DNA from: an uncultured Opitutaceae bacterium
GTDB taxonomy: Bacteria; Verrucomicrobiota; Verrucomicrobiia; Opitutales; Opitutaceae
DNA length: 36,538 bases
NCBI GenBank assembly: GCA_937889545.1
Contig: CALAOT010000042.1
Coordinates: forward strand, 1 to 36,538
Direction of reading: 5' to 3'
Shown: positions 22,330 to 34,541 of the stretch, piece by piece
Position numbering within the stretch: the stretch's first letter is position 1
Layout: the number at the start of each line of letters is the position of its first letter
The notes under the pieces: generated by a model
Database searches by the model: none
Seen by the model: the letters and a program-made list of their open reading frames with translations, nothing else
Told to the model about the DNA's origin: nothing
Position numbers and translations under genes: made by a program

Positions 22330-23162
22330 CCCCGGCGTTCGCGTACTGGGTCGACCGCCTGGACCCCTTCCTCGTCCGCTTCTCGGGCAACTTCGGCATA
22401 CGCTACTATGGGTTCGCCTACGCGCTCGGGTTCCTGGCCGCGGCCTGGCTCCTCCAGCGCTACCACCGGGCCGGCCTGTCGCTGCTTCCCTCGGACCGGA
22501 TCGCCGACTTCATGGTGGCCGCGGTGCTCGGCGTCGTAGTGGGCGGCAGGATCGGCTCCTACTTCCTTTACGACGGCTGGAGGAGCTTCGGGACCGATCC
22601 CCTCGCGATCCTGCGCGTGTGGGAGGGCGGGATGGCGAGCCACGGCGGGATGATCGGCGTCATCCTCGCGGTCGCCTGGTTCGCCCGCTCCGCCGGGATC
22701 CCCTTCCTGCACCTGGCGGACCTGGTGGCGTCGGCGGCGCCCGCGGGGCTCTTTTTCGGCAGGGTCGCGAACTTCATCAACGGCGAGCTCTGGGGAAGGC
22801 CCACCCGCGTGCCCTGGGCGGTCATCTTCCCGCGCAGCGCGCCTGCCGACGAGCCGGGCCTGCTGGTCCCCCGCCACCCCTCCCAGCTCTACGAGGCCGC
22901 GCTCGAGGGCGCCCTGCTCCTCGCCTACATGCAATGGCGCCTCTGGAGGAGCGACGCCGTCCGCGCCCGGCCCGGGAGGCTGGCGGGCGAGTTTCTGGTG
23001 CTCTACGCCAGCGTCCGCATCGCGTGCGAGGCGTTCCGCGAGCCCGACGCCCCGCTCATCCTCGGGTTGAGCCGGGGCACGTTCTACTCGGTCTTCATGG
23101 TCGCCTTCGGCCTGTTCCTCTGGCGGCGCAGGGGCGAGCCGCTGCGCGGCCCGGGGCCGTAG
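22326..23162 (+). CDS. lgt: Prolipoprotein diacylglyceryl transferase Lgt
   Basis: Lgt transfers diacylglycerol from phosphatidylglycerol to the lipobox cysteine of prolipoproteins in the inner membrane. Starting with GTG at 22326, overlapping the previous stop as GTGA, it has 278 residues, the normal size. Key motifs are IRYYGFAYALGFLAA, WEGGMASHGGMIG (the HGG region), the signature GRVANFINGELWGRPT, and RHPSQLYEAALEG. About seven membrane spans are expected. It makes possible the lipidation of the cyclophilin (3322) and the small lipoprotein (31138). It converges with glgC, only 5 bases apart. Confidence 0.96.
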   Translation: MTPAFAYWVDRLDPFLVRFSGNFGIRYYGFAYALGFLAAAWLLQRYHRAGLSLLPSDRIADFMVAAVLGVVVGGRIGSYFLYDGWRSFGTDPLAILRVWEGGMASHGGMIGVILAVAWFARSAGIPFLHLADLVASAAPAGLFFGRVANFINGELWGRPTRVPWAVIFPRSAPADEPGLLVPRHPSQLYEAALEGALLLAYMQWRLWRSDAVRARPGRLAGEFLVLYASVRIACEAFREPDAPLILGLSRGTFYSVFMVAFGLFLWRRRGEPLRGPGP

Positions 23163-23167
23163 GGCCG

Positions 23168-24457
23168 CTACACCACCGTGCCCGGGGGGATCGTGGCCCC
23201 CTTCGGCACGACGAGGACCCCGTCGCGGATCACCACGGCGCCGCCCACATAGGCCCCGTCCGGGTTGGACCCGGCGCAGAGTCTGGTGCCGTCGCCGATC
23301 CGCGCGTTCTTGTCGATGATCGCCCTGCGGATGTAGCAATTGCGGCCGATGCCGATGTTCGGCTTGCCGCGCGCCAGGTTCGAGGCGACCTGCTCCGGCG
23401 TTTCGTAGTAGTCGGCGCCCATCACGATCACGTCCTCGAGGTCCGAGTCCTCGCCCACGTACGCGCGTATGCCGAACAGGCAGTGCTTGACCGACGAGTC
23501 GGTCAGGATGGCGCCGTCGGCGACCACGACGTTGTCGACCCTGCACTTGTTCAGCTTCGAGGCGGGCAGGTACTCGTAGTGGGTGTAGACCGGCATGGAC
23601 CCATCGAAGAAGTTGAACGGCGGGAGCGGCTGCGCCAGGGCCAGGTTCGCCTCGAAGAACGCCTTAACCGTCCCGATGTCCTCCCAGTATCCCTCGAAGA
23701 CATGCGCATACAGCTTCTTCCTGCCGAGGAGGGCCGGGATCACCTCCCGGCCGAAGTCGACCATGGAATTCTCAAGGGCCTCGGCCAGGACGGCCCTGTT
23801 GAAGACGTAGATGCCCATCGAGGCGAGGCAGTGCTTCTCCTCCGAGCGCTCCTTGAGCTTCTGCTCGATTGCGGGGCTCAGGGTCAGGCCCGCGATCACC
23901 GCCGGGTCCTTCGGCTTCTCGACAAACTGCTGGATCGACAGGTCGTCCGCGACCTTCATCAGGCCCAGGCCCTCGAGCTTCGAGAGCGGGAAGGGCTTCG
24001 CCGAGATCGTGACGTCGGCCCCCATCGCGATGTGCTGATCGATGATCTCCCTGAAGTCCATCCGGTACAGCTGGTCGCCGGAGAGGATCAGGATCAGGTC
24101 GTGGGGGTACTTGCGGAAATGGATGATGTTTCGGCGCACGGCGTCGGCCGTCCCCTGGTACCAGTCCAGGCTCTTCTCCGTCTGCTCCGCCGAGAGGATG
24201 TCGATGAACCCGCCGCCGAACGGGTCGAACTGGTACGCGTTCTGGATGTGGCGGTGGAGCGACGCCGTGTTGAACTGCGTCAGGAGGAAGATCCGGTTGA
24301 CGTCCGAGTTGAGGCAATTGCTGATCGGAATGTCCACAAGCCGGTACTTCCCCGCGAGCGGCACCGCGGGTTTGCAGCGCTCGAGAGTCAGCGGGGAAAG
24401 GCGCGTCCCCCGGCCCCCCCCCATGATGACTGCCAGCACGCGTTTTTGGGTGGTCAT
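23168..24457 (-). CDS. glgC: Glucose-1-phosphate adenylyltransferase
   Basis: GlgC makes ADP-glucose from glucose-1-phosphate and ATP, the controlled step of glycogen synthesis. The 429-residue length is standard. Residues 11-40 show the nucleotide-binding loop and activator region (GGGRGTRLSPLTLERCKPAV). Further signatures are KYRLVDIPISNCLNS, FNTASLHRHI, ILSGDQLYRMDF and FEGYWEDIGTVKAF. The C-terminal left-handed beta-helix has hexapeptide repeats (NIGIGRNCYIRRAIIDKNAR). An AGGGA ribosome-binding site lies upstream of the ATG. It is divergent from glmS with 78 bases between starts. No other glycogen gene is visible in the window. Confidence 0.96.
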   Translation of the reverse strand: MTTQKRVLAVIMGGGRGTRLSPLTLERCKPAVPLAGKYRLVDIPISNCLNSDVNRIFLLTQFNTASLHRHIQNAYQFDPFGGGFIDILSAEQTEKSLDWYQGTADAVRRNIIHFRKYPHDLILILSGDQLYRMDFREIIDQHIAMGADVTISAKPFPLSKLEGLGLMKVADDLSIQQFVEKPKDPAVIAGLTLSPAIEQKLKERSEEKHCLASMGIYVFNRAVLAEALENSMVDFGREVIPALLGRKKLYAHVFEGYWEDIGTVKAFFEANLALAQPLPPFNFFDGSMPVYTHYEYLPASKLNKCRVDNVVVADGAILTDSSVKHCLFGIRAYVGEDSDLEDVIVMGADYYETPEQVASNLARGKPNIGIGRNCYIRRAIIDKNARIGDGTRLCAGSNPDGAYVGGAVVIRDGVLVVPKGATIPPGTVV

Positions 24458-24535
24458 AGCAATTCCCTATTCTATCGTGGACGCCCACTTCGCGAGACAA
24501 AATCGCCGCCACCACACACCCAACCACCACCACCC

Positions 24536-26389
24536 ATGTGCGGCATCGTAGGCTACGTCGGGAAACGCAAGGCATCGACCATCCTCCTGGAGGCCCTCAA
24601 GCGCCTTGAGTACCGCGGCTACGACTCCGCCGGGATCGCGATCGCCCAGGGCGGCGGCCTGACGGTCGTCAAGAAGGCGGGCCGGGTCGAGCGGCTGGTG
24701 GAGGAGACCTCCAAGCTGCGCCTGGGCGGGACGACGGGGATCGGGCACACCCGGTGGGCCACCCACGGCGCGGTGACCGACGCGAACGCCCATCCGCACG
24801 TGAGCAGCGACGGCAAGTTCGCCCTGATCCACAACGGCGTCATCGAGAACTACAGCCAGATCAAGACGTTCCTGCTCTCGAAGGACTACACCTTCAGGTC
24901 CGAGACCGACACCGAGGTCCTGTGCAACCTGATCGCCTACCACTACGCCAAGGAGAAGGCCGAGCGCAGCGGGCAGGGCGCCTTCCTCGAGAGCGTGCGC
25001 AAAGCGCTGCGCCACGTCCAGGGCACGTACGGGATCGCCGCCCTGTGCACCGACCTCCCCGGGGAGATCGTGGCTGCGCGCAAGGCCTCGCCGCTCATCC
25101 TCGGCGTCGGCGACGCAGAGTACCTCCTCGCGAGCGACGCGTCCGCCCTCGTGAGCCAGACCCGCAACGTCGTCTACCTGAAGGACGGCGAGCTCGTCCA
25201 CATCACGGCGAGGGACTTCGCGATCAGCACGCTCGACCAGGAGGACGTGTCGCCGGTCGTCGACCGGATCGACTGGTCGGTCGAGGACGCGACCATGGAC
25301 GGCTACGCCCATTTTATGGAGAAGGAGATCTTCGAGCAGCCCGAGGCCCTCGAGAACACCATGCGCGGCCGCTTCTCCGAGGACGGGAGCACCGCCGTGT
25401 TCGGCGGCCTGAACCTCACCCCGGCGGAATTCCGGCAGGTCGACCGGTTCATGTTCTGCGCCTGCGGCACGGCGTGGCACGCCTGCCTCGTCGCCGAGCA
25501 CCTGATCGAGCGCTACGCCCGCGTGCCCGTCGAGGTCGACTATGCCTCCGAATTCCGCTACAGGAACGCTCCGCTCGACCCCGACACGCTCTTCTTCGTC
25601 GTCAGCCAGTCCGGCGAGACGATCGACACGCTCGCCGCGCTGCGGGAGGCGAAGCGCAAGGGGTTCCGCGTCCTCGCCATCAACAACGTGGTGGGCTCGT
25701 CGATCGCGAGGGAGGCCGACGGCGGGATCTACCAGCACGCCGGCCCGGAGATCGGCGTCGCCTCGACCAAGGCGTTCACGTCCCAGCTGCTGCTCGGCGC
25801 GATGGTCGCCCTCTACGTCTCGCGGATGCGCGACATGAGCTTCAATGACGGGGTGGACTACGTGAACGCCCTGCGCGGCGCGCCCGCGCTCGTCCGCGCG
25901 GCCCTCGCGCAGGCGCCGCACATCAAGGAGATCGCCAGGCGCTACGCCCACTGCTCGGACTTCCTCTTCCTCGGGCGGCTGTCCCTGTTCCCGATCGCCC
26001 TCGAGGGGGCGCTCAAGCTCAAGGAGATCTCCTACATCCATTCCGAGGGCTACCCGGCCGCCGAGATGAAGCACGGGCCGATCGCGCTCATCAGCGAGAA
26101 GTGCCCGAGCGTGTTCTTCGCGCCGAGGGGCGAGATCTTCAACAAGATCGTCTCCAGCATGCAGGAGATCAAGGCGCGCAAGGGCCCCGTCATCGCGATC
26201 GCGACCGAGGGATGCGAGCTTCCCCCGGGACTCGCCGACGAGGTGATTGGGATTCCGGACTGCCACGAGGCGGTGCTCCCGATCGTCGCCGCGATCCCGG
26301 TGCAGCTCCTGAGCTACTACATCGCCGTCGAGCGCGGCTGCGACGTCGACAAGCCCCGCAACCTGGCCAAGTCGGTGACGGTGGAGTGA
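24536..26389 (+). CDS. glmS: Glutamine-fructose-6-phosphate aminotransferase (isomerizing)
   Basis: GlmS makes glucosamine-6-phosphate from fructose-6-phosphate and glutamine, the entry into UDP-GlcNAc for peptidoglycan. The start at 24536 gives [14 protein letters not shown], so Cys2 becomes the N-terminal nucleophile of the glutaminase after Met removal. The protein has 617 residues (typical 609). Glutaminase motifs are [12 protein letters not shown] and [14 protein letters not shown]. Two SIS domains cover about 285-430 ([30 protein letters not shown]) and 460-600 ([30 protein letters not shown]). The C-terminus [16 protein letters not shown] is family-typical. No glmS ribozyme is recognisable in the 78-base upstream gap. 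trpE follows after 2 bases. Confidence 0.97.
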   Translation: MCGIVGYVGKRKASTILLEALKRLEYRGYDSAGIAIAQGGGLTVVKKAGRVERLVEETSKLRLGGTTGIGHTRWATHGAVTDANAHPHVSSDGKFALIHNGVIENYSQIKTFLLSKDYTFRSETDTEVLCNLIAYHYAKEKAERSGQGAFLESVRKALRHVQGTYGIAALCTDLPGEIVAARKASPLILGVGDAEYLLASDASALVSQTRNVVYLKDGELVHITARDFAISTLDQEDVSPVVDRIDWSVEDATMDGYAHFMEKEIFEQPEALENTMRGRFSEDGSTAVFGGLNLTPAEFRQVDRFMFCACGTAWHACLVAEHLIERYARVPVEVDYASEFRYRNAPLDPDTLFFVVSQSGETIDTLAALREAKRKGFRVLAINNVVGSSIAREADGGIYQHAGPEIGVASTKAFTSQLLLGAMVALYVSRMRDMSFNDGVDYVNALRGAPALVRAALAQAPHIKEIARRYAHCSDFLFLGRLSLFPIALEGALKLKEISYIHSEGYPAAEMKHGPIALISEKCPSVFFAPRGEIFNKIVSSMQEIKARKGPVIAIATEGCELPPGLADEVIGIPDCHEAVLPIVAAIPVQLLSYYIAVERGCDVDKPRNLAKSVTVE

Positions 26390-26391
26390 CC

Positions 26392-27885
<1,494 letters not shown>

Positions 27886-28058
27886 GCCGGCGGGCAGCGC
27901 CATATTGCGCACCGTTCCCGGCCGGGTGTGACATTATTACCCGCGACCGGGGTGACAGTTCTGCAGCTTTCCTAGGGGACCGCTCGTCCTCTGTTTGGAA
28001 CGAATTAGGCTGAACGAGGGGAACAATCAGACGTTTTAATCCTCCAACTTACAGAGAC

Positions 28059-29126
28059 ATGCCAATGCGCACGAAAACCAGGACCGATCACCCAGCGGAG
28101 GATGCAGACGGCGGCGACCGGGCTGTCTTGGCTCCCGAGCGCCCGGCGCACTTCGACAGCCCGCCCTCGTTCCTGGAAAAGCCTGAACCCGCCGAGGCGC
28201 TTTCGGCCCCGCTCGACCGGACCAACCTGCAGATCTATCTCCAGGAGATCGGCAAGACCGCCCTCCTGACGATCGACGAGGAGATCGCCCTCGCGAAGCG
28301 GATCCGCCGTGGAGACAAGTCCGCGCGCGACCACATGATCAAGGCGAACCTGCGCCTGGTCGTGAAGATCGCGATGGACTACAAGGATTTCGGCCTGCCC
28401 CTCCTCGACCTGATCAGCGAGGGCAACATCGGTCTCGTCAAGGCGGTCGAGCGCTTCGACCCCCGCAAGGGCGGGAAGCTTTCGACCTACGCCGCCTGGT
28501 GGATAAAGCAGTCGATCAAGCGCGCGCTGGCGAACCAGTCCAAGACGATCCGCCTCCCCGTCCACCTGGTCGACAAGATCTCGAAGATGCGCAGGACGGC
28601 GATGCAGATTTCCGAGCGGCTGGGCAGGGAGCCCACGGACGAGGAGCTCGCGATGGAGCTCCAGATCCCCACGTCAAAGGTCGCCCACCTCAAGTCCGTG
28701 AGCGTGCGCCCGGCCTCGCTCGACGCGCCGGTCGGCGAGGACGGCGACTCTGCGACCTTCGGGGAAATCGTGGGCGACGAGAACGCGACGAGCCCCTATG
28801 ACCAGCTGCGCGACAAGAACCTCAATCTGGACCTGCATTCGATGGTCGGGTCCCTCGAAAAGCGCGAGGCCGAGATCATCCGGATGCGGTTCGGCCTGGA
28901 CGGGCACGACGAGTTGACCCTCGAGGAGGTGGGCCGCCGCTTCAACGTCACCCGCGAGCGCATCCGCCAGCTCGAGTACATCGCCCTCGGCAAGATGCGC
29001 CGGGCCATGGCGAAGCACGAGGCCGTCCGGAACGCCGACGACGTCGAGCAGGAGGACCGCCAGCGCCAGCGCATGACGGTCATCCGCGAGTTTATCACGG
29101 GACGGCGCGAAAAACCGGCCGTTTAG
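28059..29126 (+). CDS. rpoD: RpoD/SigA-family RNA polymerase sigma factor
   Basis: The 355-residue protein has sigma regions 1.2 to 4.2. DRTNLQIYLQEIGKTALL is region 1.2; ANLRLVVKIAMDY and LLDLISEGNIGLVKAVERF lie in region 2; STYAAWWIKQSIKRALANQS recognises the -10; TIRLPVHLVDKI opens region 3; LTLEEVGRRFNVTRERIRQL is the region 4.2 helix-turn-helix. Region 1.1 and the long non-conserved insert of large RpoD proteins are missing; the first 45 residues are low in conservation. It could be the primary sigma factor in a short form or a group 2 (RpoS-like) factor. It has 173 bases upstream and converges with rpsA. A 6-bp stem, CAGCGC/GCGCTG (29171-29186), lies between their ends, without a T-run. 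Confidence 0.88.
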   Translation: MPMRTKTRTDHPAEDADGGDRAVLAPERPAHFDSPPSFLEKPEPAEALSAPLDRTNLQIYLQEIGKTALLTIDEEIALAKRIRRGDKSARDHMIKANLRLVVKIAMDYKDFGLPLLDLISEGNIGLVKAVERFDPRKGGKLSTYAAWWIKQSIKRALANQSKTIRLPVHLVDKISKMRRTAMQISERLGREPTDEELAMELQIPTSKVAHLKSVSVRPASLDAPVGEDGDSATFGEIVGDENATSPYDQLRDKNLNLDLHSMVGSLEKREAEIIRMRFGLDGHDELTLEEVGRRFNVTRERIRQLEYIALGKMRRAMAKHEAVRNADDVEQEDRQRQRMTVIREFITGRREKPAV

Positions 29127-29201
29127 GGCCGTGAGGATGTCAACGAGTCGAAGGCGCCGAAGAACGGGCGCAGCGCGGCGGCGCTGAGGATTCCGCCGGG
29201 C

Positions 29202-30878
<1,677 letters not shown>

Positions 30879-31137
30879 TTTCGGAAACGGGTGAACGGCA
30901 CGCCTGCTCCGGAGCGTTCCGGCCACCGCGGCAGGCCTTTCGGCCACGGGTTGACGGTTGTACTGAATTCAGGACCGGCGGGAGCATCGCGGCTGCGCCG
31001 GTCTGACCGATAGAAACTGCCGCGAACGGTCAGATTCCCATCGGGCACGCCGATCCGGCAAGCACAAATTGGCCCGGCCCATGCGCCGGGCGGTCAAAAA
31101 TCATGCAAGTGATTAATGCAAAAACACTAACGTGACG
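30879..31137 (-). promoter_or_regulatory. rpsA upstream region
   Basis: These 259 bases separate the end of the lipoprotein gene from the rpsA start on the same strand. They should hold the rpsA promoter and leader. A GC-rich dyad, CCCGGC/GCCGGG (around 31074-31090), is visible but lacks a following T-run in the direction of transcription. I cannot identify promoter boxes or a known S1 autoregulatory fold. Confidence 0.4.
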
Positions 31138-31605
31138 CTACTGCTTTGGAGGCGCCTGAAGCGCCTGCTGCAGATTGCGGAAGAAGACCTCGTAGAGGGC
31201 CGAGTCTCGCATGGGCGTCTCCGTCGCCACCCCGGGAAGGTTCTTCGAATCCGACTCAATGATCTCGTTGAACGCCACCGATACGGCCGTGCCGGCCTCC
31301 TCGTCCGGGCTCAGCCTCACCCTCATGGAAATCTGGCGGGAGCTGCCGGTGTCGTCGCCGCTGGATATCCCGCTCAGCTCCTCGAGCCTGCCCTCCGCGA
31401 GCCCTCCCCGGACAAACCGGTAGCCCATCTGGTCGGCCGCCGCGAGCGCCGCGGCGTACGCCGCCTTCTGGTCGGCCTGGAAGACCCGCGATCGGGGCGC
31501 CTCGCGCGGGGCGATGGCGGAGCGGACCGTGTCCTCGATCCCGGACTCGCATCCGGCGAGGAGCGCCGCTGCGCAGCACACTGTGATTGCCGGGAGAATC
31601 TTCAT
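31138..31605 (-). CDS. Small predicted lipoprotein of unknown function
   Basis: The 155-residue product begins MKILPAITVCCAAALLAGC, a classic lipoprotein signal with LAGC and Cys19 as the lipidation site. The mature part is mixed in character, with a DADQ-like helix region (ADQKAAYAAALAAADQMGYRF) and a strand-rich stretch that ends QISMRVRLSPDEEAGTAVSV. I recognise no family. Its ATG overlaps the stop of aguA by four bases, so it is translated with the putrescine genes. A role in the envelope is likely from the lipid anchor; any link to polyamines is only inferred from the operon. Confidence 0.8.
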   Translation of the reverse strand: MKILPAITVCCAAALLAGCESGIEDTVRSAIAPREAPRSRVFQADQKAAYAAALAAADQMGYRFVRGGLAEGRLEELSGISSGDDTGSSRQISMRVRLSPDEEAGTAVSVAFNEIIESDSKNLPGVATETPMRDSALYEVFFRNLQQALQAPPKQ

Positions 31606-32657
31606 GCTGTGGGCGCGGGCTGTTGTTGCGAGATACAGTGTAGAGTGCCGAGGCCCACCACGAGTTCCAAGCAATCTATTGGGACGACCTCGCGGCCGGG
31701 GAAGCAGGATGCGAGCACCTCGGCCGCCTCGCGGTCGCGGCGGGGCTGGCGGAACGAGGGCATGAGGACGGCCCCGTTTATGACGAGGAAGTTCGCGTAG
31801 GTCGCGGGCAGCCTCTGCCCGCGGTATTGCCGGGGCGCGGGCATCGCCAGCTCCATGATCCTGAACCGGCCCCCGGACGGCGTGCGCAGGTCGCGCAGGC
31901 GCTCGAGGTTCCGCTCGAGCGCGCCGTGGTTCGGGTCGCGGCGGTCGCGCTCGACTGAGGTCACGATTCCGCTCTCGCTGAAGAACCGGGTCAGGTCGTC
32001 GACGTGCCCGTCCGTGTCGTCCCCGAGGATCCCGTCGCCCAGCCACAGGATGGTGCGCGCCCCCAGGCCGTCCCCGAGGTTGCGCTCGATCTGCGCCCGG
32101 GTGAGCCCGGGATTCCGATTCCTGTTGAGGAGGCACGACTCGGTGGCGAGGAGCAGCCCCCTGCCGTTCACCTCGATCGACCCGCCCTCGAGCACCATCT
32201 TCCGCTCGAACCGGCGAAGGCCGAGCGAGCGGGCGATCCTGCCCGGGATGCGGTTGTCGAGATCGAAGGGGGCATACTTCCCGCCCCACGCGTTGAAAGC
32301 CCAGTCCGTGAGCGCCACCTCCCCCGTCCTGTCGTTCCTCACGAAGATGGGCCCGTGGTCCCGGCACCATGCGTCGTCTGTGGGGTGGTCAAAGAACTCC
32401 ACGCTGTCCATGTCGGCCCCCGCCCTGGCGATCAGGGAACGGGCCCGCCCGTGATGCCGGGCGGCGATGTTGAGCCGCACCTTCTCGCGCAGGCTGATGT
32501 GCGCGGCGATCTCGGCGAACTTGGCCGGGATCGGGCGGAATCCCCCCGGCCACGTCGCGCGCCTGTGCGGCCAGGAGAGCCAGACGGCCTCCTGCCTCTC
32601 CCACTCGGCGGGCATCCGGAAGCCGAGCTCGGCCGGCGTCTGGTTCGCGACGGGCAT
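31602..32657 (-). CDS. aguA: Agmatine deiminase
   Basis: AguA hydrolyses agmatine to N-carbamoylputrescine and ammonia. The 351-residue length matches the family. Signatures are FRMPAEWERQEAVWLSWPH near the N-terminus; DAWCRDHGPIFV; DWAFNAWGGKY; LEGGSIEVNGRG; DDTDGHVDDLTRF; and GLGTLHCISQQQPA, whose Cys341 is the catalytic nucleophile. It starts 13 bases after aguB on the same strand, with a G-rich run just upstream of the ATG. The product is used by AguB, encoded immediately before it; the substrate is supplied by SpeA at 9703. Confidence 0.96.
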   Translation of the reverse strand: MPVANQTPAELGFRMPAEWERQEAVWLSWPHRRATWPGGFRPIPAKFAEIAAHISLREKVRLNIAARHHGRARSLIARAGADMDSVEFFDHPTDDAWCRDHGPIFVRNDRTGEVALTDWAFNAWGGKYAPFDLDNRIPGRIARSLGLRRFERKMVLEGGSIEVNGRGLLLATESCLLNRNRNPGLTRAQIERNLGDGLGARTILWLGDGILGDDTDGHVDDLTRFFSESGIVTSVERDRRDPNHGALERNLERLRDLRTPSGGRFRIMELAMPAPRQYRGQRLPATYANFLVINGAVLMPSFRQPRRDREAAEVLASCFPGREVVPIDCLELVVGLGTLHCISQQQPAPTA

Positions 32658-32670
32658 GGTCCCCCCGGGT

Positions 32671-33549
32671 CTAGTCGTGGAAGCGCTTCGTCAGGTCGCC
32701 GTAGGCGTCGATCCGGCGATCGCGCAGGAAGGGCCAGTGCGTGCGCGTCGTGTCGACCTCGGCGAGGTCGATCGTCGCCAGGAGGACCTCCTCCCTCGAC
32801 GCGGCGGCCCTCGCGAGGATCTGGCCGCTCGTGCCCGCCACGAAGCTCTGGCCCCAGAACTCGATCCCGGCCCCCCCGGCCAGCTTTTCGTGCCCGACCC
32901 GGTTGCACACGGCCACGAAGCAGCCGTTTGCCACGCCGTGCGCGCGCTGGATCGTCTCCCACGCACCGTGCTGCGTCGCCCCGTGCTCCTTCTTCTCCCC
33001 GGGATGCCAGCCGATCGCGGTCGGATAGAAGAGGATCTCGGCGCCGTGGAGCGCGGTCAGGCGGGCCGCCTCGGGGAACCACTGGTCCCAGCAGATGAGG
33101 ACGCCGATCCTGCCAAACCTGGTCTTCCAGGACCTGAACCCCGTGTCGCCGGGCGTGAAATAGAACTTCTCGTAGTAGAGCGGATCGTCGGGGACGTGCA
33201 TCTTGCGGTAGATGCCGAGCATCTTCCCGTCCGCGTCGATGACGGCGGCCGTGTTGTGGTACAGGCCGCTCGCCCGCCTTTCGAAGAGCGAGGCGATCAC
33301 CACGACGCCGCGCTTCTTCGCCAGCTTTCCAAGGGCCTCCGTGCTTGGGCCCGGGATCGTCTCCGCCAGCCTGAAGTTCTCGTGGTCCTCGCTCTGGCAG
33401 AAATACCGCGAGCGGAACAGCTCCTGCGTGCAGATGATGTTGGCGCCGAGCCGCGAGGCCTTCTCGGCTAGGGCTAGGGTCTTCCCAAGGTTGGCCGCCG
33501 GATCGCCCGAACAGGCGTGCTGGAGAAGCCCGAGAGTGACCTTGCCCAT
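32671..33549 (-). CDS. aguB: N-carbamoylputrescine amidase
   Basis: AguB, a nitrilase-superfamily enzyme, splits N-carbamoylputrescine to putrescine, CO2 and ammonia. The 292-residue length is normal. The Glu-Lys-Cys triad is visible: Glu43 (ICTQELFRSRYFC), the Lys of YRKMHVPDDP, and Cys153 (LICWDQWFPEAARL). The segments YYEKFYFTPGDTGFRSW and TALHGAEILFYPTAIGWHPG are typical of this subfamily rather than of other nitrilases. Its ATG follows the hisG stop by one base, indicating tight coupling to hisG. Confidence 0.96.
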   Translation of the reverse strand: MGKVTLGLLQHACSGDPAANLGKTLALAEKASRLGANIICTQELFRSRYFCQSEDHENFRLAETIPGPSTEALGKLAKKRGVVVIASLFERRASGLYHNTAAVIDADGKMLGIYRKMHVPDDPLYYEKFYFTPGDTGFRSWKTRFGRIGVLICWDQWFPEAARLTALHGAEILFYPTAIGWHPGEKKEHGATQHGAWETIQRAHGVANGCFVAVCNRVGHEKLAGGAGIEFWGQSFVAGTSGQILARAAASREEVLLATIDLAEVDTTRTHWPFLRDRRIDAYGDLTKRFHD

Positions 33550-33550
33550 T

Positions 33551-34435
33551 TCAGTAGACGACCTTATTGAGCGGGTACTCTACGATGCCCTCCGCCCCGA
33601 GCGACTTGAGCTGCGGCAGGATCTCCCGCACGACGCGCTCGTCGATGATCGTCTCCAGGGCGACCCATTCCGGGTTGCTCAGCGGGGAAATCGTCGGGTT
33701 TCGCAGGGAGGGGACCGCCGCGACGATGGCGTCGAGCGACCTCTTCGGCGCGTTCATCTTGAGGCCCACCTTCGACTCGGCCTCTAGGGCTCCGCGGACG
33801 AGGAGCGCGATCGTCTCGATCTTCCTGCGCTTCACCGGATCCGCCCAGGCCTTCCTGTTGGCGATCAGCTTCGTGTTGGTCTCAAGAAGCGTGTCCACGA
33901 TCCGCAGCTTATTGGCGCGCAGCGACGAACCCGTCTCCGTGATGTCCACGATGGCGTCGACCAGGTCGGGCACCTTGACCTCGGTCGCGCCCCACGAGAA
34001 CTCGACGTCGACCGGGATACTCCTGGACGCGAAATAGCGCCTGACCGTCTGGACGAGCTCGGTCGCCACCCGCTTGCCCGCGAGGTCCTCGGGCAACCGC
34101 ACCGGCGAGGTCTCGGCCACGCAAAGCACCCAGCGCGACTTGTTTACGGAAGCACGGCTGTAGATCAGGTCGCAAACCTCAACGACATCGGACCCGTTCT
34201 CCTGGATCCAGTCCAGGCCGGTGAGCCCGCAGTCGAAGAACCCGTGCTCCACGTAGCGGCTGACCTCCTGGGCGCGGACGAACCGGCCGTCGAGCTCGGG
34301 ATCGTCGATCGACGGCCTGTAGGAGCGGGAATCGGTGGTGATCCTCCACCCCGCCTTGGCGAACAGGCTGCGGGTGGACTCTTCAAGGCTGCCCTTGGGC
34401 AGGCCCAGCATCAGGATTGGATTCTTGTCCGGCAT
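33551..34435 (-). CDS. hisG: ATP phosphoribosyltransferase, long form
   Basis: HisG joins ATP and PRPP, the first step of histidine synthesis, in the cytoplasm. From the ATG at 34435 (MPDKNPILMLGLPKGSLEES) it has 294 residues, the long form with a C-terminal regulatory ACT-like domain, so it needs no HisZ. Signatures include FFDCGLTGLDWIQE, VATELVQTVRRYF and DAIVDITETGSSLRANKLRI, and the C-terminal domain reads DAIVAAVPSLRNPTISPL and VREILPQLKSLGAEGIVEYP. The frame extends back to 34504, but the added residues do not fit the family start. It heads the hisG-aguB-aguA-lipoprotein operon. No other his gene is adjacent. Confidence 0.95.
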   Translation of the reverse strand: MPDKNPILMLGLPKGSLEESTRSLFAKAGWRITTDSRSYRPSIDDPELDGRFVRAQEVSRYVEHGFFDCGLTGLDWIQENGSDVVEVCDLIYSRASVNKSRWVLCVAETSPVRLPEDLAGKRVATELVQTVRRYFASRSIPVDVEFSWGATEVKVPDLVDAIVDITETGSSLRANKLRIVDTLLETNTKLIANRKAWADPVKRRKIETIALLVRGALEAESKVGLKMNAPKRSLDAIVAAVPSLRNPTISPLSNPEWVALETIIDERVVREILPQLKSLGAEGIVEYPLNKVVY

Positions 34436-34541
34436 ACGGCCCCAAGCTGTTGCCTGTCGACGGGACCGTTCAAGCAAAATGCTCGGGTTCACGCTGATTG
34501 ACATCGAGCCGAATCATTGTAAAAACTCCGTCACACCGGAT

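Noticed and set aside
24458..24535. glmS ribozyme upstream of glmS
   Set aside because: The gap is only 78 bases, and no ribozyme core is recognisable in it.
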